DNA of 64,000 nt from Bacillus alkalicellulosilyticus (GTDB taxonomy: Bacteria > Bacillota > Bacilli > Bacillales > Bacillaceae_F). The stretch covers positions 102,324 to 166,323 of the forward strand of contig NZ_KV917382.1 of the NCBI RefSeq assembly GCF_002019795.1, given 5' to 3'. Positions 54,598 through 62,682 of this stretch are shown here, piece by piece. Numbering within the stretch: the first letter of the stretch is position 1; every line of letters begins with the position of its first letter. The notes under the pieces are model-generated. The model searched no databases. It saw only the letters and a program-made list of their open reading frames with translations, and had not been told where the DNA came from. The position numbers were made by a program, and so were the translations under genes.

Positions 54598-56490
54598 ATG
54601 GCAAATATTCTTCGGAAGGAAGTGATGCCGGTGGTACAAAAATACAACTTACCTAAGTCTGAAAGTGAATTAAAAAATATTCTCGACTCTCTTTACAGTG
54701 ATACGAAGGATACTATTCAAAATGGAAATAGGCCATGCTTTAAAGGTTTACTTGAAATTGCTTCTTCAGAAGCGACAATTCTTACAGCCATCCATAAAAT
54801 CAAGGCAAATAAAGGTAGCGAAACAGCAGGCGTTGACGATATTACCATGTCAGACATACTGAAAAAGGATTATCGTGAGTTAATAGAAAACATACAAAAG
54901 TCCTTTTACAACTATAAACCCTCAGAGGTACGTAGGAAGTATATAGACAAACCCGGTAAGAAAGAAAAGCGTCCGTTGGGTATTCCCACTAACTTCGATA
55001 AGATTATTCAAGAATGTGTTAAAACGATAATTGAGCCTATCTTAGAAGCTCAATTCATTGACCATTCTTACGGATTCAGACCTTGGAGAAATCAACACAT
55101 GGCTACGGAAAGAATTCAACAGATGGTCCACAAAGGTTACTACTGGATTATCGAAGGAGACATCTCCAAATTCTTTGATAATGTTAATCACAGAATTCTT
55201 ATTGGTAAGCTCTATTCAATGGGTATCAAAGACCAAAGAGTTCTAATGATTATAAAAGCCATGTTGAAAGCTGGAATAATGGGGGAAACCAAGGTGAATG
55301 AAATTGGCACCCCTCAAGGTGGAGTTATATCTCCCCTTCTAGCAAATGTATATCTCCATAGTTTAGACCAATGGATAACCAGAGAATGGGAAGAAAAGAA
55401 AACCAGGTATAGCTATAAAGATAAAAATAAGAGGCTGGATGCTCTTCATTTGCGAAGTAATCAAAAACCAGCCTATTTTGTCAGATATGCTGACGACTGG
55501 GTTCTTATCACTAATAGTAAGGAAAACGCCCTGAAATGGAAATTTCGAATCAATAAATACCTTTCAAGTAATTTAAAGTTAAAGCTATCTGATGAAAAAA
55601 CTCTAATAACTGATGTGCGTAAGAAGCCAATAAAGTTCTTAGGTTTCAACATCAAAGCTGTAAAGGGAAAATCAAAGAGAAAATATGTTACTATATCGTA
55701 CCCGGATCCAGATAAACTCAAATCAAAGGTTAAGGATATATACATTGCTAGTAAGAAGCTAAAGAAATTCACCGAAGCCCCCTTACTTATGCACCAAATA
55801 AATATTGTTAATCAAAAGATTAGAGGTTTAATAGAATACTATGAAACTGCAAGTCATGTGAACATTGCTCTTAGAAAGTATGCTAACTCTCTCAACACTA
55901 CTTCTTTGTATGCGCTAAAACGTTGGAACAGTAAAAGGATACCTGCTGATGAAACCTATAATCTCCCTTCAGTACATGGCGATTATAAAACGAAAATAGC
56001 TTCAATCAATCTATTTAATCATCAAGTAGGAATAACAAGACTTGATTTTGCTACATGGAAAAAGACCAAGTTAAAGAATCCGGAAGAAACACCATACAGT
56101 CCACGAGGTAGAGAATTACACATACAGAGAACGGGTAAAAAGCGTGCATTAGCAAGAGCCGATGAAGTGTTTTCATTACATCTCTCTAAACTAATATCAC
56201 TAGGATTAACTGGAAAACTATACACTTTTGAATACTTTTTGAACAGGACATATGCCTACAATAGAGACAAAGGAAAATGTAGAGTGTGTGGACACGTAGT
56301 AACAAATTTTAATGTTCACACTCACCATATTAATCCTAGGCTAAACCCGAAAGTAGTAAACAGAGTGAGTAATCTAGCAACCGTTCATGAACAATGTCAC
56401 ATACACATCCATAGTAATGAAGAATTATCACACCTTGGTGCGAAGATTTATAAGAAAATAAAAGACTTTAGAGACAAGTTGAACAATTAA
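54598..56490 (+). CDS. ltrA: group II intron reverse transcriptase/maturase with HNH endonuclease
   Basis: A 630-residue LtrA-like protein. Reverse-transcriptase motifs include KNIKANKG-like IKANKGSETAGVD, the GIPTNFDKIIQ region, SYGFRPWRNQH, IEGDISKFFDNVNH, TPQGGVISPLLANVYL and the catalytic YADDW near residue 300. The maturase X region lies near 380-480, and a C-terminal HNH-like domain has CRVCG...HTHHINP and HEQCH (residues 560-620). All catalytic parts appear intact, so the intron may be mobile. ATG at 54598 is used; an ATG at 54624 is an alternative. It lies in intron domain IV. Confidence 0.93.
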   Translation: MANILRKEVMPVVQKYNLPKSESELKNILDSLYSDTKDTIQNGNRPCFKGLLEIASSEATILTAIHKIKANKGSETAGVDDITMSDILKKDYRELIENIQKSFYNYKPSEVRRKYIDKPGKKEKRPLGIPTNFDKIIQECVKTIIEPILEAQFIDHSYGFRPWRNQHMATERIQQMVHKGYYWIIEGDISKFFDNVNHRILIGKLYSMGIKDQRVLMIIKAMLKAGIMGETKVNEIGTPQGGVISPLLANVYLHSLDQWITREWEEKKTRYSYKDKNKRLDALHLRSNQKPAYFVRYADDWVLITNSKENALKWKFRINKYLSSNLKLKLSDEKTLITDVRKKPIKFLGFNIKAVKGKSKRKYVTISYPDPDKLKSKVKDIYIASKKLKKFTEAPLLMHQINIVNQKIRGLIEYYETASHVNIALRKYANSLNTTSLYALKRWNSKRIPADETYNLPSVHGDYKTKIASINLFNHQVGITRLDFATWKKTKLKNPEETPYSPRGRELHIQRTGKKRALARADEVFSLHLSKLISLGLTGKLYTFEYFLNRTYAYNRDKGKCRVCGHVVTNFNVHTHHINPRLNPKVVNRVSNLATVHEQCHIHIHSNEELSHLGAKIYKKIKDFRDKLNN

Positions 56491-56512
56491 AATTCGATAT
56501 ATGAGTAATGAT

Positions 56513-56553
56513 GGAACGCGGTATGAGGTGAAAGTCTCACGTACCGTGTGAAC
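56513..56553 (+). ncRNA. group II intron domain V
   Basis: A stem-loop with GAACGCGGTATG...GTGAAAGTC...CGTACCGTGTG: a GAAA tetraloop and the paired GGTATG/CGTACC core are those of group II domain V, which forms the catalytic centre. Confidence 0.8.
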
Positions 56554-56660
56554 CGGGGGAAAGGTGAAGCGTACTGGGTAATGCCAACGTCAAAACCTAC
56601 CTATCGGACCCGAAATGGGCAGTAGCTACCCCAATCCTCACAGATTGGGATGCTACATAT

Positions 56661-56891
56661 CACCATACTATGTCCCCTACTCCATCTATGCAAGATGATA
56701 TAAGTGAAAGAAACGAACTTTTATATGCAATAGTTGGCAGGGTTGATAAATTCTTTCCTGAAATTACGGTACGGACATTTAATGTCGCTAAGAATATTCA
56801 TATTACACTTGATCCTTGTAACATTTTTGATAATCCTTTTGAAAATGTTGATTTGTCTTCGTATCCTTTACATAATGTGGAGGTACGTTAA
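56661..56891 (+). CDS. Ubl-JAMM fusion protein, 3' exon
   Basis: Last 76 codons of the fusion protein begun at 53187, giving 313 residues when spliced. It starts HHTMSPTPSMQDDISE, so that with the upstream EIHS the JAMM zinc motif HxH-x7-SxxD is complete, followed by LLYAIVGRVDKFFPEITVRTF as in PRTRC protein A. JAMM domains hydrolyse isopeptide bonds of ubiquitin-like modifiers. An internal ATG near 56670 would give a 73-residue piece without the second His, and no ribosome-binding site is apparent, so independent expression is unlikely. Confidence 0.8.
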   Translation, partial: HHTMSPTPSMQDDISERNELLYAIVGRVDKFFPEITVRTFNVAKNIHITLDPCNIFDNPFENVDLSSYPLHNVEVR

Positions 56892-56893
56892 CA

Positions 56894-57733
56894 ATGAAAC
56901 CCATTGATTTATTAAAAGAATCATCTAAGGATATTATTTATCCTTACATTATACAAGTGGGTACTGGGGGAACAGGGTCTTTAATGGTACAGCATATCGC
57001 CCAGATGTTATCTACATTTAATATTAATGGTCAATATATTCTGGCTGATCCAGACATTATCGAAAGAAAGAATTTGAGAAATCAATTATTCCTTGAATCT
57101 GAAATTGGTAAAAGTAAGGCTGAAGTATTAGCTAATCGATATCGAACGGCTTACAATATTCAAATTGGTTCCTATACCAAAGGGTATGTGGAAGATGTCC
57201 AAACATTGAAATCTCTTTTTAAAACAGATTATTTGAATATTGGCTATACTAATTATGTATTATTTTTACCTGTCATTATAGGATGTGTCGATAACAATTT
57301 TACTAGGAAAATCCTGCACGAATTCTTTCAAACTTCTTCTCAAATTTTATATATTGATGTTGGGAATGATAGTGTGAACGTACCTCATGATTATGTGAAT
57401 CGACCAAGGAATGAATGGACTAAAGAAGAAATAGATAATTATGAGAATACCGGTTGGACAGGTCAAGCTGTTTGCGGGTTAAAACTTAACCGAAAAACGC
57501 TTCTTCCTCCTGTCGCAGAAGTATTTCCAGATATTTTAGAAGATAATGATGAAATAGCTCCATCTCAGCTTTCTTGTTCTGAATTGTTAGCTTCAGACCC
57601 TCAAAGAAGTATAACAAATAAAATGGCAGCTATGTCAATGGGAGTTTTGTTAAATAAGTTTTTTGAAAGTAATACAATTAGTAAGCATAAAGTCTTTTTT
57701 CATGCAGAGGATGGGTTTATGAGAGCTCAATAA
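56894..57733 (+). CDS. PRTRC-type ThiF/E1-like enzyme
   Basis: A 279-residue protein of the ThiF/MoeB/E1 superfamily: Rossmann loop VGTGGTGSLMVQHIAQML near residue 21, DPDIIERKNLRNQLF (the usual DxDxVExxNLxRQ) near 53, IGKSKAEVLA near 70 and CVDNN near 137 (the CxDN element). A PRTRC-like C-terminal segment CSELLASDPQRSITNKMAA follows. It should adenylate the C-terminus of a ubiquitin-like protein and pass it to the E2-like protein B. It starts 2 bases after the JAMM stop, indicating tight coupling. Confidence 0.88.
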   Translation: MKPIDLLKESSKDIIYPYIIQVGTGGTGSLMVQHIAQMLSTFNINGQYILADPDIIERKNLRNQLFLESEIGKSKAEVLANRYRTAYNIQIGSYTKGYVEDVQTLKSLFKTDYLNIGYTNYVLFLPVIIGCVDNNFTRKILHEFFQTSSQILYIDVGNDSVNVPHDYVNRPRNEWTKEEIDNYENTGWTGQAVCGLKLNRKTLLPPVAEVFPDILEDNDEIAPSQLSCSELLASDPQRSITNKMAAMSMGVLLNKFFESNTISKHKVFFHAEDGFMRAQ

Positions 57734-57750
57734 ATAATATAGGAAAATAT

Positions 57751-57787
57751 AAAGGATAAGGATTAATACTTGTAATCCCTATCCTTT
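57751..57787. terminator. bidirectional intrinsic terminator
   Basis: AAAGGATAAGGATTA pairs with TAATCCCTATCCTTT between the E1-like gene and the converging gene at 57798. Confidence 0.8.
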
Positions 57788-57797
57788 ATTGTATGTT

Positions 57798-58094
57798 TTA
57801 AATATCTTCAATTAACACTTTCAAATGTGCTACCATATGTTGAAATGGCGAAAAATCGTCTGCCCTTACAATTCTATCCATTAAAAGCATCCATCTAATT
57901 AAATTTCCTTTGCTCAATGTGACATCAAAAAGTGTAGTAACATTTTCTAACTTCTTTAATTCAGCGACTATTAACTTAATTGTTATTGTCAATGCTTTAA
58001 TGTGGTTCTCATCATGTAATGGATTATTTTCCCTTATTGTAATCTGTTGATTTAGGTTTTCAGCAACTTCAATGATTTCTCTTATTTCATTCAT
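57798..58094 (-). CDS. hypothetical helical protein, 98 aa
   Basis: ATG at 58094 follows GGAGAGG; an in-frame ATG at 58142 lacks one. Helical, with no motif I know. It may be monocistronic, ending at the shared terminator. The sequence is balanced in charge and has no hydrophobic helix long enough to span a membrane. Confidence 0.55.
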   Translation of the reverse strand: MNEIREIIEVAENLNQQITIRENNPLHDENHIKALTITIKLIVAELKKLENVTTLFDVTLSKGNLIRWMLLMDRIVRADDFSPFQHMVAHLKVLIEDI

Positions 58095-58142
58095 GTTTAC
58101 AACCTCTCCTATTAAAAATAGTTTAATATGATAAATAGACAT

Positions 58143-58427
58143 TTACGCCCTCTAAACTTTTATGGAATTTTCAATTATTCAATAAATAAATTCCATATTA
58201 CTTTTATAATAATGATAGTAAAGCAACCCAAAAACGTTTCACGACGTTTCACAAAAAATAAGATTATTCTGTCTACTTAGTGTTGCTCCCCTATAAACAA
58301 TGTTCATTATTTGGATATTTATATACTTAATTTCTTGAGTTGCTAATAGTAAGGAGATTGCATCATGTGATAAGGTAAAATAGAACAATGCCCGAGATTT
58401 TTTTTTTGCAAATTTTTAAATAAAAAA
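58143..58427. other. intergenic stretch with short tandem repeat
   Basis: Contains a 10-base tandem repeat, AACGTTTCAC-GACGTTTCAC, at 58232-58252, and an unbroken run of eleven Ts at about 58398-58408. No gene is seen. Two copies are too few to call an iteron array. Confidence 0.4.
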
Positions 58428-58449
58428 GACCCTCTATATAATGAGGGTC
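58428..58449 (-). terminator. intrinsic terminator of the region 6 operon
   Basis: GACCCTC...GAGGGTC stem followed on the minus strand by TTTTTTA, 42 bases after the stop of the gene at 58491. Confidence 0.8.
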
Positions 58450-58490
58450 GAAGAAAATTAAGGTGATGAAACAAAAGTTGAATAATTACG

Positions 58491-59348
58491 TTATTCTTGA
58501 ACTAAAACATAGTAATCTTCCACAATGGAAAATCCAACTGCAACATTATATCTTGGAATATTATTGTTCTCCATAAAACGGGTTAATATATTTTCCAACA
58601 AAGGTTGACGGTCTAATTCATTAATTTCACGACTTAGACTTACATTAAGAATATATTGTTCTCCCATCTCTGTTTGTGCTTTGGCGATAAGGACCTCACC
58701 AGCTTTATTATCAATTTTATTAAGAGACGACCACCATGAAATTGTCCATATTTCTGATTCGCTATTAATAAAGTTTGATACCAAGTACAACTGAGGATTA
58801 ATAAAAGTATATTCTTCTACGGGTGCTAACAAGCTTGTAAATGAAGGCTCATACTTTGGTATATCACGGTTAGTCCTTTCATCTTTTATTGCTTGTTTTG
58901 CTCCTAAACAAACGATATCAAAGGCTATTTCTCCTAAGATTGGAAGAACATCTTCATACTTCGTAACCGTCCATATTGTTAATTGGTGCATATCTTGACT
59001 TGTAATGGCATTTTCAAAGTTTTCACCAACTAGTTGACGAATAAGGTTTGGAATCTCTTCTGTTAAAAAACTCTCAGGTTGAGCTAACCACTCATCAGTA
59101 AGTTCTCCTTCAGGTAAAGCTAAATATTCTCGTATCATAAAATATCCATTGAAAAATTGACTTTTAACAGCTTGGAAGAACATCTCAGAAAAGAAACTTA
59201 TTTCTGACTCATTGATTATCCAAGCTAATTTTTTGTGATAAAACTCATACATGATAGTGAATTGTTTATTGAAATTTTCATTGTTTTGAAAGTGAGACTC
59301 AAGTTTTTGTTTGGTATATTGGAAAATATCTTTTTGTTCGATTGTCAT
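58491..59348 (-). CDS. hypothetical protein, 285 aa
   Basis: A soluble acidic protein with aromatic-rich helices and no motif I recognise. It shares the ATG/stop junction with the lipoprotein gene upstream (TAATG), so the two are coupled. RBS GAGGAAGTGG. It shows no signal peptide, so it is probably cytoplasmic. No catalytic signature is visible, and function cannot be given. Confidence 0.6.
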   Translation of the reverse strand: MTIEQKDIFQYTKQKLESHFQNNENFNKQFTIMYEFYHKKLAWIINESEISFFSEMFFQAVKSQFFNGYFMIREYLALPEGELTDEWLAQPESFLTEEIPNLIRQLVGENFENAITSQDMHQLTIWTVTKYEDVLPILGEIAFDIVCLGAKQAIKDERTNRDIPKYEPSFTSLLAPVEEYTFINPQLYLVSNFINSESEIWTISWWSSLNKIDNKAGEVLIAKAQTEMGEQYILNVSLSREINELDRQPLLENILTRFMENNNIPRYNVAVGFSIVEDYYVLVQE

Positions 59349-60052
59349 TATTCCACTTCCTCTTTTACATTTATTATGACTTCAGTAGTTTTTACAGTTT
59401 CTGTATCAGGAATGGTGTCTTTAATATCAAATGGAGGAGAAGTTTTATCATTGCTAAACTTCCATATACCATCTTCTCTTACAATTGTGGTTATATAATA
59501 CTCTTCACCAAGGTTGGTATAAATCAATCTATAAAAATATCCTTCCCTCCGATTAGAATTAAGACCAACAGTTGAAATATCATATCCATGTTTTATGGTT
59601 GTTAATTCTTCAAACAGGGACTGAATGTTTGAATACACAACGATATTCCCTTCTCTATCGCTAGCCATACCTTCAAGAATTTCTTGCGAACCATAGTTTA
59701 TATTAAATTTATAGAACTCTTCTGGACTTAATTCGAGGGTATAAAATCTGTACAGTTTTTCAGCAACAAATTGAGCGAACTCTTCTTCGTCTGTATATTG
59801 CTGCCTAACAGGTAGCTGTTCATCTTTAGCTATAAGCTCCCTTTCTTCAAGTTCTATTTCGCTTAATACTTCTTCAATTGGTCTTTCTAACTCTTGATAC
59901 AGGTCAATTCTATCTTGATGTAATTGCTCTATTTCCTCTTGAACGGTTTCATTTTGGGCTTGGGTACTTTGGGCCTCTTTCAAAATTTTATCGCTACCAC
60001 ACCCGATTAAAAGGACGCTAATTGATACTACAATTCCAACTTTATATCTCAT
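59348..60052 (-). CDS. hypothetical lipoprotein, 234 aa
   Basis: Type II signal peptide with lipobox LIGC (Cys18), then a Gln/Glu-rich coiled coil (residues 25-85) and a C-terminal domain with mixed alpha/beta character. The start overlaps the upstream stop by four bases (ATGA). It probably sits on the outer face of the membrane. Coiled-coil lipoproteins in transfer regions often take part in surface exclusion or mating-pair contact, but that is only a guess here. Confidence 0.65.
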   Translation of the reverse strand: MRYKVGIVVSISVLLIGCGSDKILKEAQSTQAQNETVQEEIEQLHQDRIDLYQELERPIEEVLSEIELEERELIAKDEQLPVRQQYTDEEEFAQFVAEKLYRFYTLELSPEEFYKFNINYGSQEILEGMASDREGNIVVYSNIQSLFEELTTIKHGYDISTVGLNSNRREGYFYRLIYTNLGEEYYITTIVREDGIWKFSNDKTSPPFDIKDTIPDTETVKTTEVIINVKEEVE

Positions 60053-60654
60053 GATAATCCCCCTCTCTGCGAAGAGACTTGGATTAGTTTGTTCTTTTCA
60101 TGATTGGTTAAAAAGTTTGCAATTTCTGTACTATTAATGCTTGAAACTTTAGATAAGGTATCTAGGAATAAGTTTGGTACTTCTGGTATCTTAATTTCAT
60201 TTTTACCTGGTATGACTGTTTGTTCTAAACACTTTTCCATATGGTACGTAAGTGTTTTTAAAAGGTCTTTATGAATAGAGGAAGGGATGCCTATACTTTC
60301 AAGCTTTCGATTTCCAAAGAGATTAATACAAAGAATAATAGTACTGTATCCTACATATGTAGCACCTAGTTTTTTGCTAAATATTTTTTCTCTGTTCTTG
60401 TACCATTCTTGTGTAATTTTATATAAGTTTGTATCTAAGATGACCTCAAATTCTTCACTCTTTTCTTTTACACGGACGTACTCCCCTAAATTATTACTTT
60501 TTAAATAATTCAATAGGTATAATGCTTTTTCTTTTGTAAATGGAACAATTAATACCGGTTCCTTCTTTAACGGGCATAACTCCCCATTGCTTAGTAACGA
60601 TGCGACAACCAAATCCTGTAAAGCAATATGTTCCCTTGCGTTCTTCACATTCAT
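60049..60654 (-). CDS. hypothetical protein, possible degenerate LAGLIDADG fold
   Basis: A 201-residue protein. The layout of HIALQDLVVASLLSNGEL, then the pattern of TNLYKITQEWYKNREKI and a final LLKTLTYHMEKC segment, recalls a single LAGLIDADG-like endonuclease/WhiA fold, but the acidic catalytic residue of the first helix (GDG) is replaced by SNGE. So it may be a DNA-binding relative rather than a nuclease. It is the first gene of an operon and is preceded by a leader terminator. RBS GGGAGGG. Confidence 0.45.
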   Translation of the reverse strand: MNVKNAREHIALQDLVVASLLSNGELCPLKKEPVLIVPFTKEKALYLLNYLKSNNLGEYVRVKEKSEEFEVILDTNLYKITQEWYKNREKIFSKKLGATYVGYSTIILCINLFGNRKLESIGIPSSIHKDLLKTLTYHMEKCLEQTVIPGKNEIKIPEVPNLFLDTLSKVSSINSTEIANFLTNHEKNKLIQVSSQRGGLS

Positions 60655-60672
60655 CTTTCCCTCCCAATAAAA

Positions 60673-60716
60673 AAAGCCCTAATAAGCATAGCTATTGCTA
60701 CTGCTTATTAGGGCTT
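60673..60716 (-). terminator. leader terminator ahead of the region 6 operon
   Basis: AAGCCCTAATAAGC pairs with GCTTATTAGGGCTT (14 bp), followed on the minus strand by TTTTTTA and, 4 bases later, the ribosome-binding site of the gene ending at 60049. Confidence 0.88.
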
Positions 60717-61197
60717 TTTCCCATTTTATTTAAATAGTTTAGTATTGTATAAATATTTTACTATGCCAAGTAATAACTTTTCAAGTAGTTTAATTGATAT
60801 AAGTCTTATTAGTTTTAAAGTTTCACCTATATGTTATTAATATCATTATAGAAAACCTTTGGAAAATTCGAGAATTTGGTTTGCTTGATGTAAAATTTGT
60901 TGTCTTGATTAATCCAATACTATTAAGTATTCTTCAACTTTATAAGGTGTTTTCCCAATTTTCTTTGCTAATAGCTGCACGAGAGGAAGGATCATGATAG
61001 TAATTCTTATTAGGAATTCACTCTGTGGTTAAAAACCTTTAAAAATGTATCTAGTTACCAGTATCGTAGTACTAGGAAGTAAATGACTTAGTTTTGTTTA
61101 TTGTTCTTCAAGTTCATCCAGTTTACTTGAATAAATTATGGTTACTAGAACGCCAGTTATCATAGTGAATGAGGTTGTTAATTTGAACTCTTTTTTC
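60717..61197. other. intergenic stretch with degraded coding traces
   Basis: On the minus strand two short pieces look formerly coding: about 33 codons with a membrane-helix pattern (TTSFTMITGVLVTIIYSS then LDELEEQ and a stop near 61099), and about 22 codons ending LLAKKIGKTPYKVEEYLIVLD near 60910. Neither has a convincing start. Both lie downstream of the decayed bluB and may be remains of the same lost operon. Confidence 0.4.
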
Positions 61198-61785
61198 TCA
61201 ATTCTCTTTTTCTAAAATAGGGGCTTTGGGGTAATTATCCGTAAAACTAAGAGATATTAGCGCGACGGGTTCAATATGAGGTGGCATATGAAGGCGCTCA
61301 CGGACATTGAAGTTTTTATATAAAAACTTACCCACCCCATAGCAATTCCCTCAGCATAAGCATCTAACCACATATTTTGAATGCAACAGGCCACCGAGAG
61401 AATATCTGTTTCTGGAATCGAATTTCGTCCTAGTACGTGCCCTCCTCCCCTTGTTGGGTCACAGGTGACACAAATGGGTTACGGGAGCTTTTTTTAACCC
61501 CTCAAGTTTTAAGGATAAGAATTTTTTCTTCTTTTCATCCTCATAGCGAATAGCTAAAGCATAAATTTCTTTTTGAAAAGCCTTAGCAAGGCTATCTTTG
61601 ACTTCTTGTAATTCGATAATAATAAAATCCCAAGGCTGCATGAACCCAACAGAAGGATCATGGTGACCTGCCAGTAATATATTTTTCAACTTTTCTTGTG
61701 GCAATGGTTTGCTATTAAATTCTCTAACCTCTCTTCTTTCAAAAATCGCTTTATAAACGCCATTCTTCTGTAACATTTCTAACAA
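61198..61785 (-). pseudogene. bluB: decayed BluB-like nitroreductase
   Basis: On the minus strand, from an ATG at 61785, about 95 codons match the BluB/nitroreductase N-terminus (RREVREFNSKPLP, DPSVGFMQPWDF). The frame breaks near 61465; the adjacent frame continues with CVTCDPTRGGGHVLGRN, AIQNMWLDAYAEGIAMGWV-like sequence. A second break near 61320 leads to ERLHMPPHIEPVALISLSF and a stop at 61198. BluB makes 5,6-dimethylbenzimidazole, the lower ligand of vitamin B12, from FMN. Two frameshifts make the gene inactive, unless sequencing errors are responsible. Confidence 0.75.
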
Positions 61786-62270
61786 GTTCTTCCCTCCTTC
61801 AATACAAAAATTCCCAGTTTTTTATTCAATATAATATTAGTGGCTGTAAAATATGAAAGCAAGACCAAAGTAAAATCTGCTTACTTAATATAACTGCCTC
61901 GTTTATGTTCGAAACTTCACAAACTCACCTAGAATTCAAAAACTTAATTGTGCGTACCTTTTAGACTTTAAGGTACATTTGTTTCAACTTTTGAGGGAAG
62001 ACGATAACATTTATTCGGCTATTGCCTCCTATAGTTTCCGTAATGCTTTACACTAATATAGATATGATTTGAAGCACTACATACTATTGTATGCCAAGTG
62101 ATTAAATCCATTGTAACAGATAATATATTCAATATTCTTTTAATTAATTGTATAATAGAACTACCGATGTACCTTTGACTTAAATGTGGGATCACTAATT
62201 TAGTGGAACCCTACCGTTAGTTTGAGGACATTGGGTTTTTTTATGGTTAAAAGTGATGTAAAATTATGTT
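61786..62270. other. intergenic stretch before the IS110 element
   Basis: No gene is recognised. Near 62191-62205 a CACTAA/TTAGTG hairpin lies next to CCCTACCGTTAG, and the T-run at 62235-62241 suggests a transcript end. The left end of the IS110 element lies somewhere here, but IS110 elements lack inverted terminal repeats, so it cannot be placed by eye. Confidence 0.4.
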
Positions 62271-62546
62271 GTGCAGTGACCCTTATAGTGATTCCGACTT
62301 ACTGGAATGGGGCTATAAGTTAGACCTCTAATATTGATGTGAGGCACTCCACTTACACAATAAAACGGCACTGCACCCCAATTTAATAACCAAAATTCAT
62401 TCCTGTATTTTTTACAGGATTTTTTTATTTATTAGGAGGAATTTTGAGGTTTTATGTCGTAATTTTTATTTTGTTTAAAAGACTATATTGGAGAAAACCA
62501 AAAGCAATATAATATTAAGCAGTTGAAACTCTACCGTTGGTTGGAG
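62211..62546 (+). repeat. two direct copies of a 16-base motif flanking the candidate bridge RNA
   Basis: CTACCGTTAGTTTGAG at 62211-62226 and CTACCGTTGGTTGGAG at 62531-62546 differ at two positions and lie 320 bases apart. They may be related to the recombination sites or to folded RNA; no function is shown. Confidence 0.4.
62271..62376 (+). ncRNA. candidate IS110 bridge RNA
   Basis: GTGCAGTG (62271-62278) pairs perfectly with CACTGCAC (62369-62376), closing a domain with at least one internal hairpin: CTTATAG (62282-62288) with CTATAAG (62313-62319), and ATTCC (62291-62295) with GGAAT (62304-62308). Position upstream of an IS110 transposase and an overall length near 100-180 bases fit the bridge RNA that guides IS110 recombinases. 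The donor and target loops were not assigned. Confidence 0.55.
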
Positions 62547-62682
62547 CTAGGAAACTAGACTCTTGTGTTAAATATGAGATTTAATATCTGGCGATATAAT
62601 CCTGACATACTACAATGGGCACAAAGCTCTCACGGAAACTTGGATAGTCAGATATGTCATACTGCGACTGGGAGGAGAAATG

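Larger units (their letters stand above)
53898..56660 (+). mobile_element. group II intron inserted in the JAMM gene
   Basis: 2763 bases. The 5' end is GTGTG, the GUGYG consensus, and the 3' end is AT (AY). About 700 bases of structured RNA precede a reverse-transcriptase gene in domain IV, and domain V lies at 56513-56553, followed by about 100 bases containing domain VI. Excision joins TCG at 53895-53897 to CAC at 56661-56663 in frame and restores the JAMM motif EIHSHHTM...S..D. Domain I contains CAAGTGAA at 54386-54393, which pairs with the exon end TTCACTCG with one mismatch and is a candidate EBS1. Confidence 0.92.

Noticed and set aside
56670..56891. Free-standing 73-residue gene after the intron
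   Set aside because: It is the 3' exon of the JAMM gene: removal of the intron joins it in frame and completes the HxH-x7-SxxD motif.
58232..58252. Iteron-type origin
   Set aside because: Only two copies of a 10-base repeat are present; no initiator gene lies nearby.
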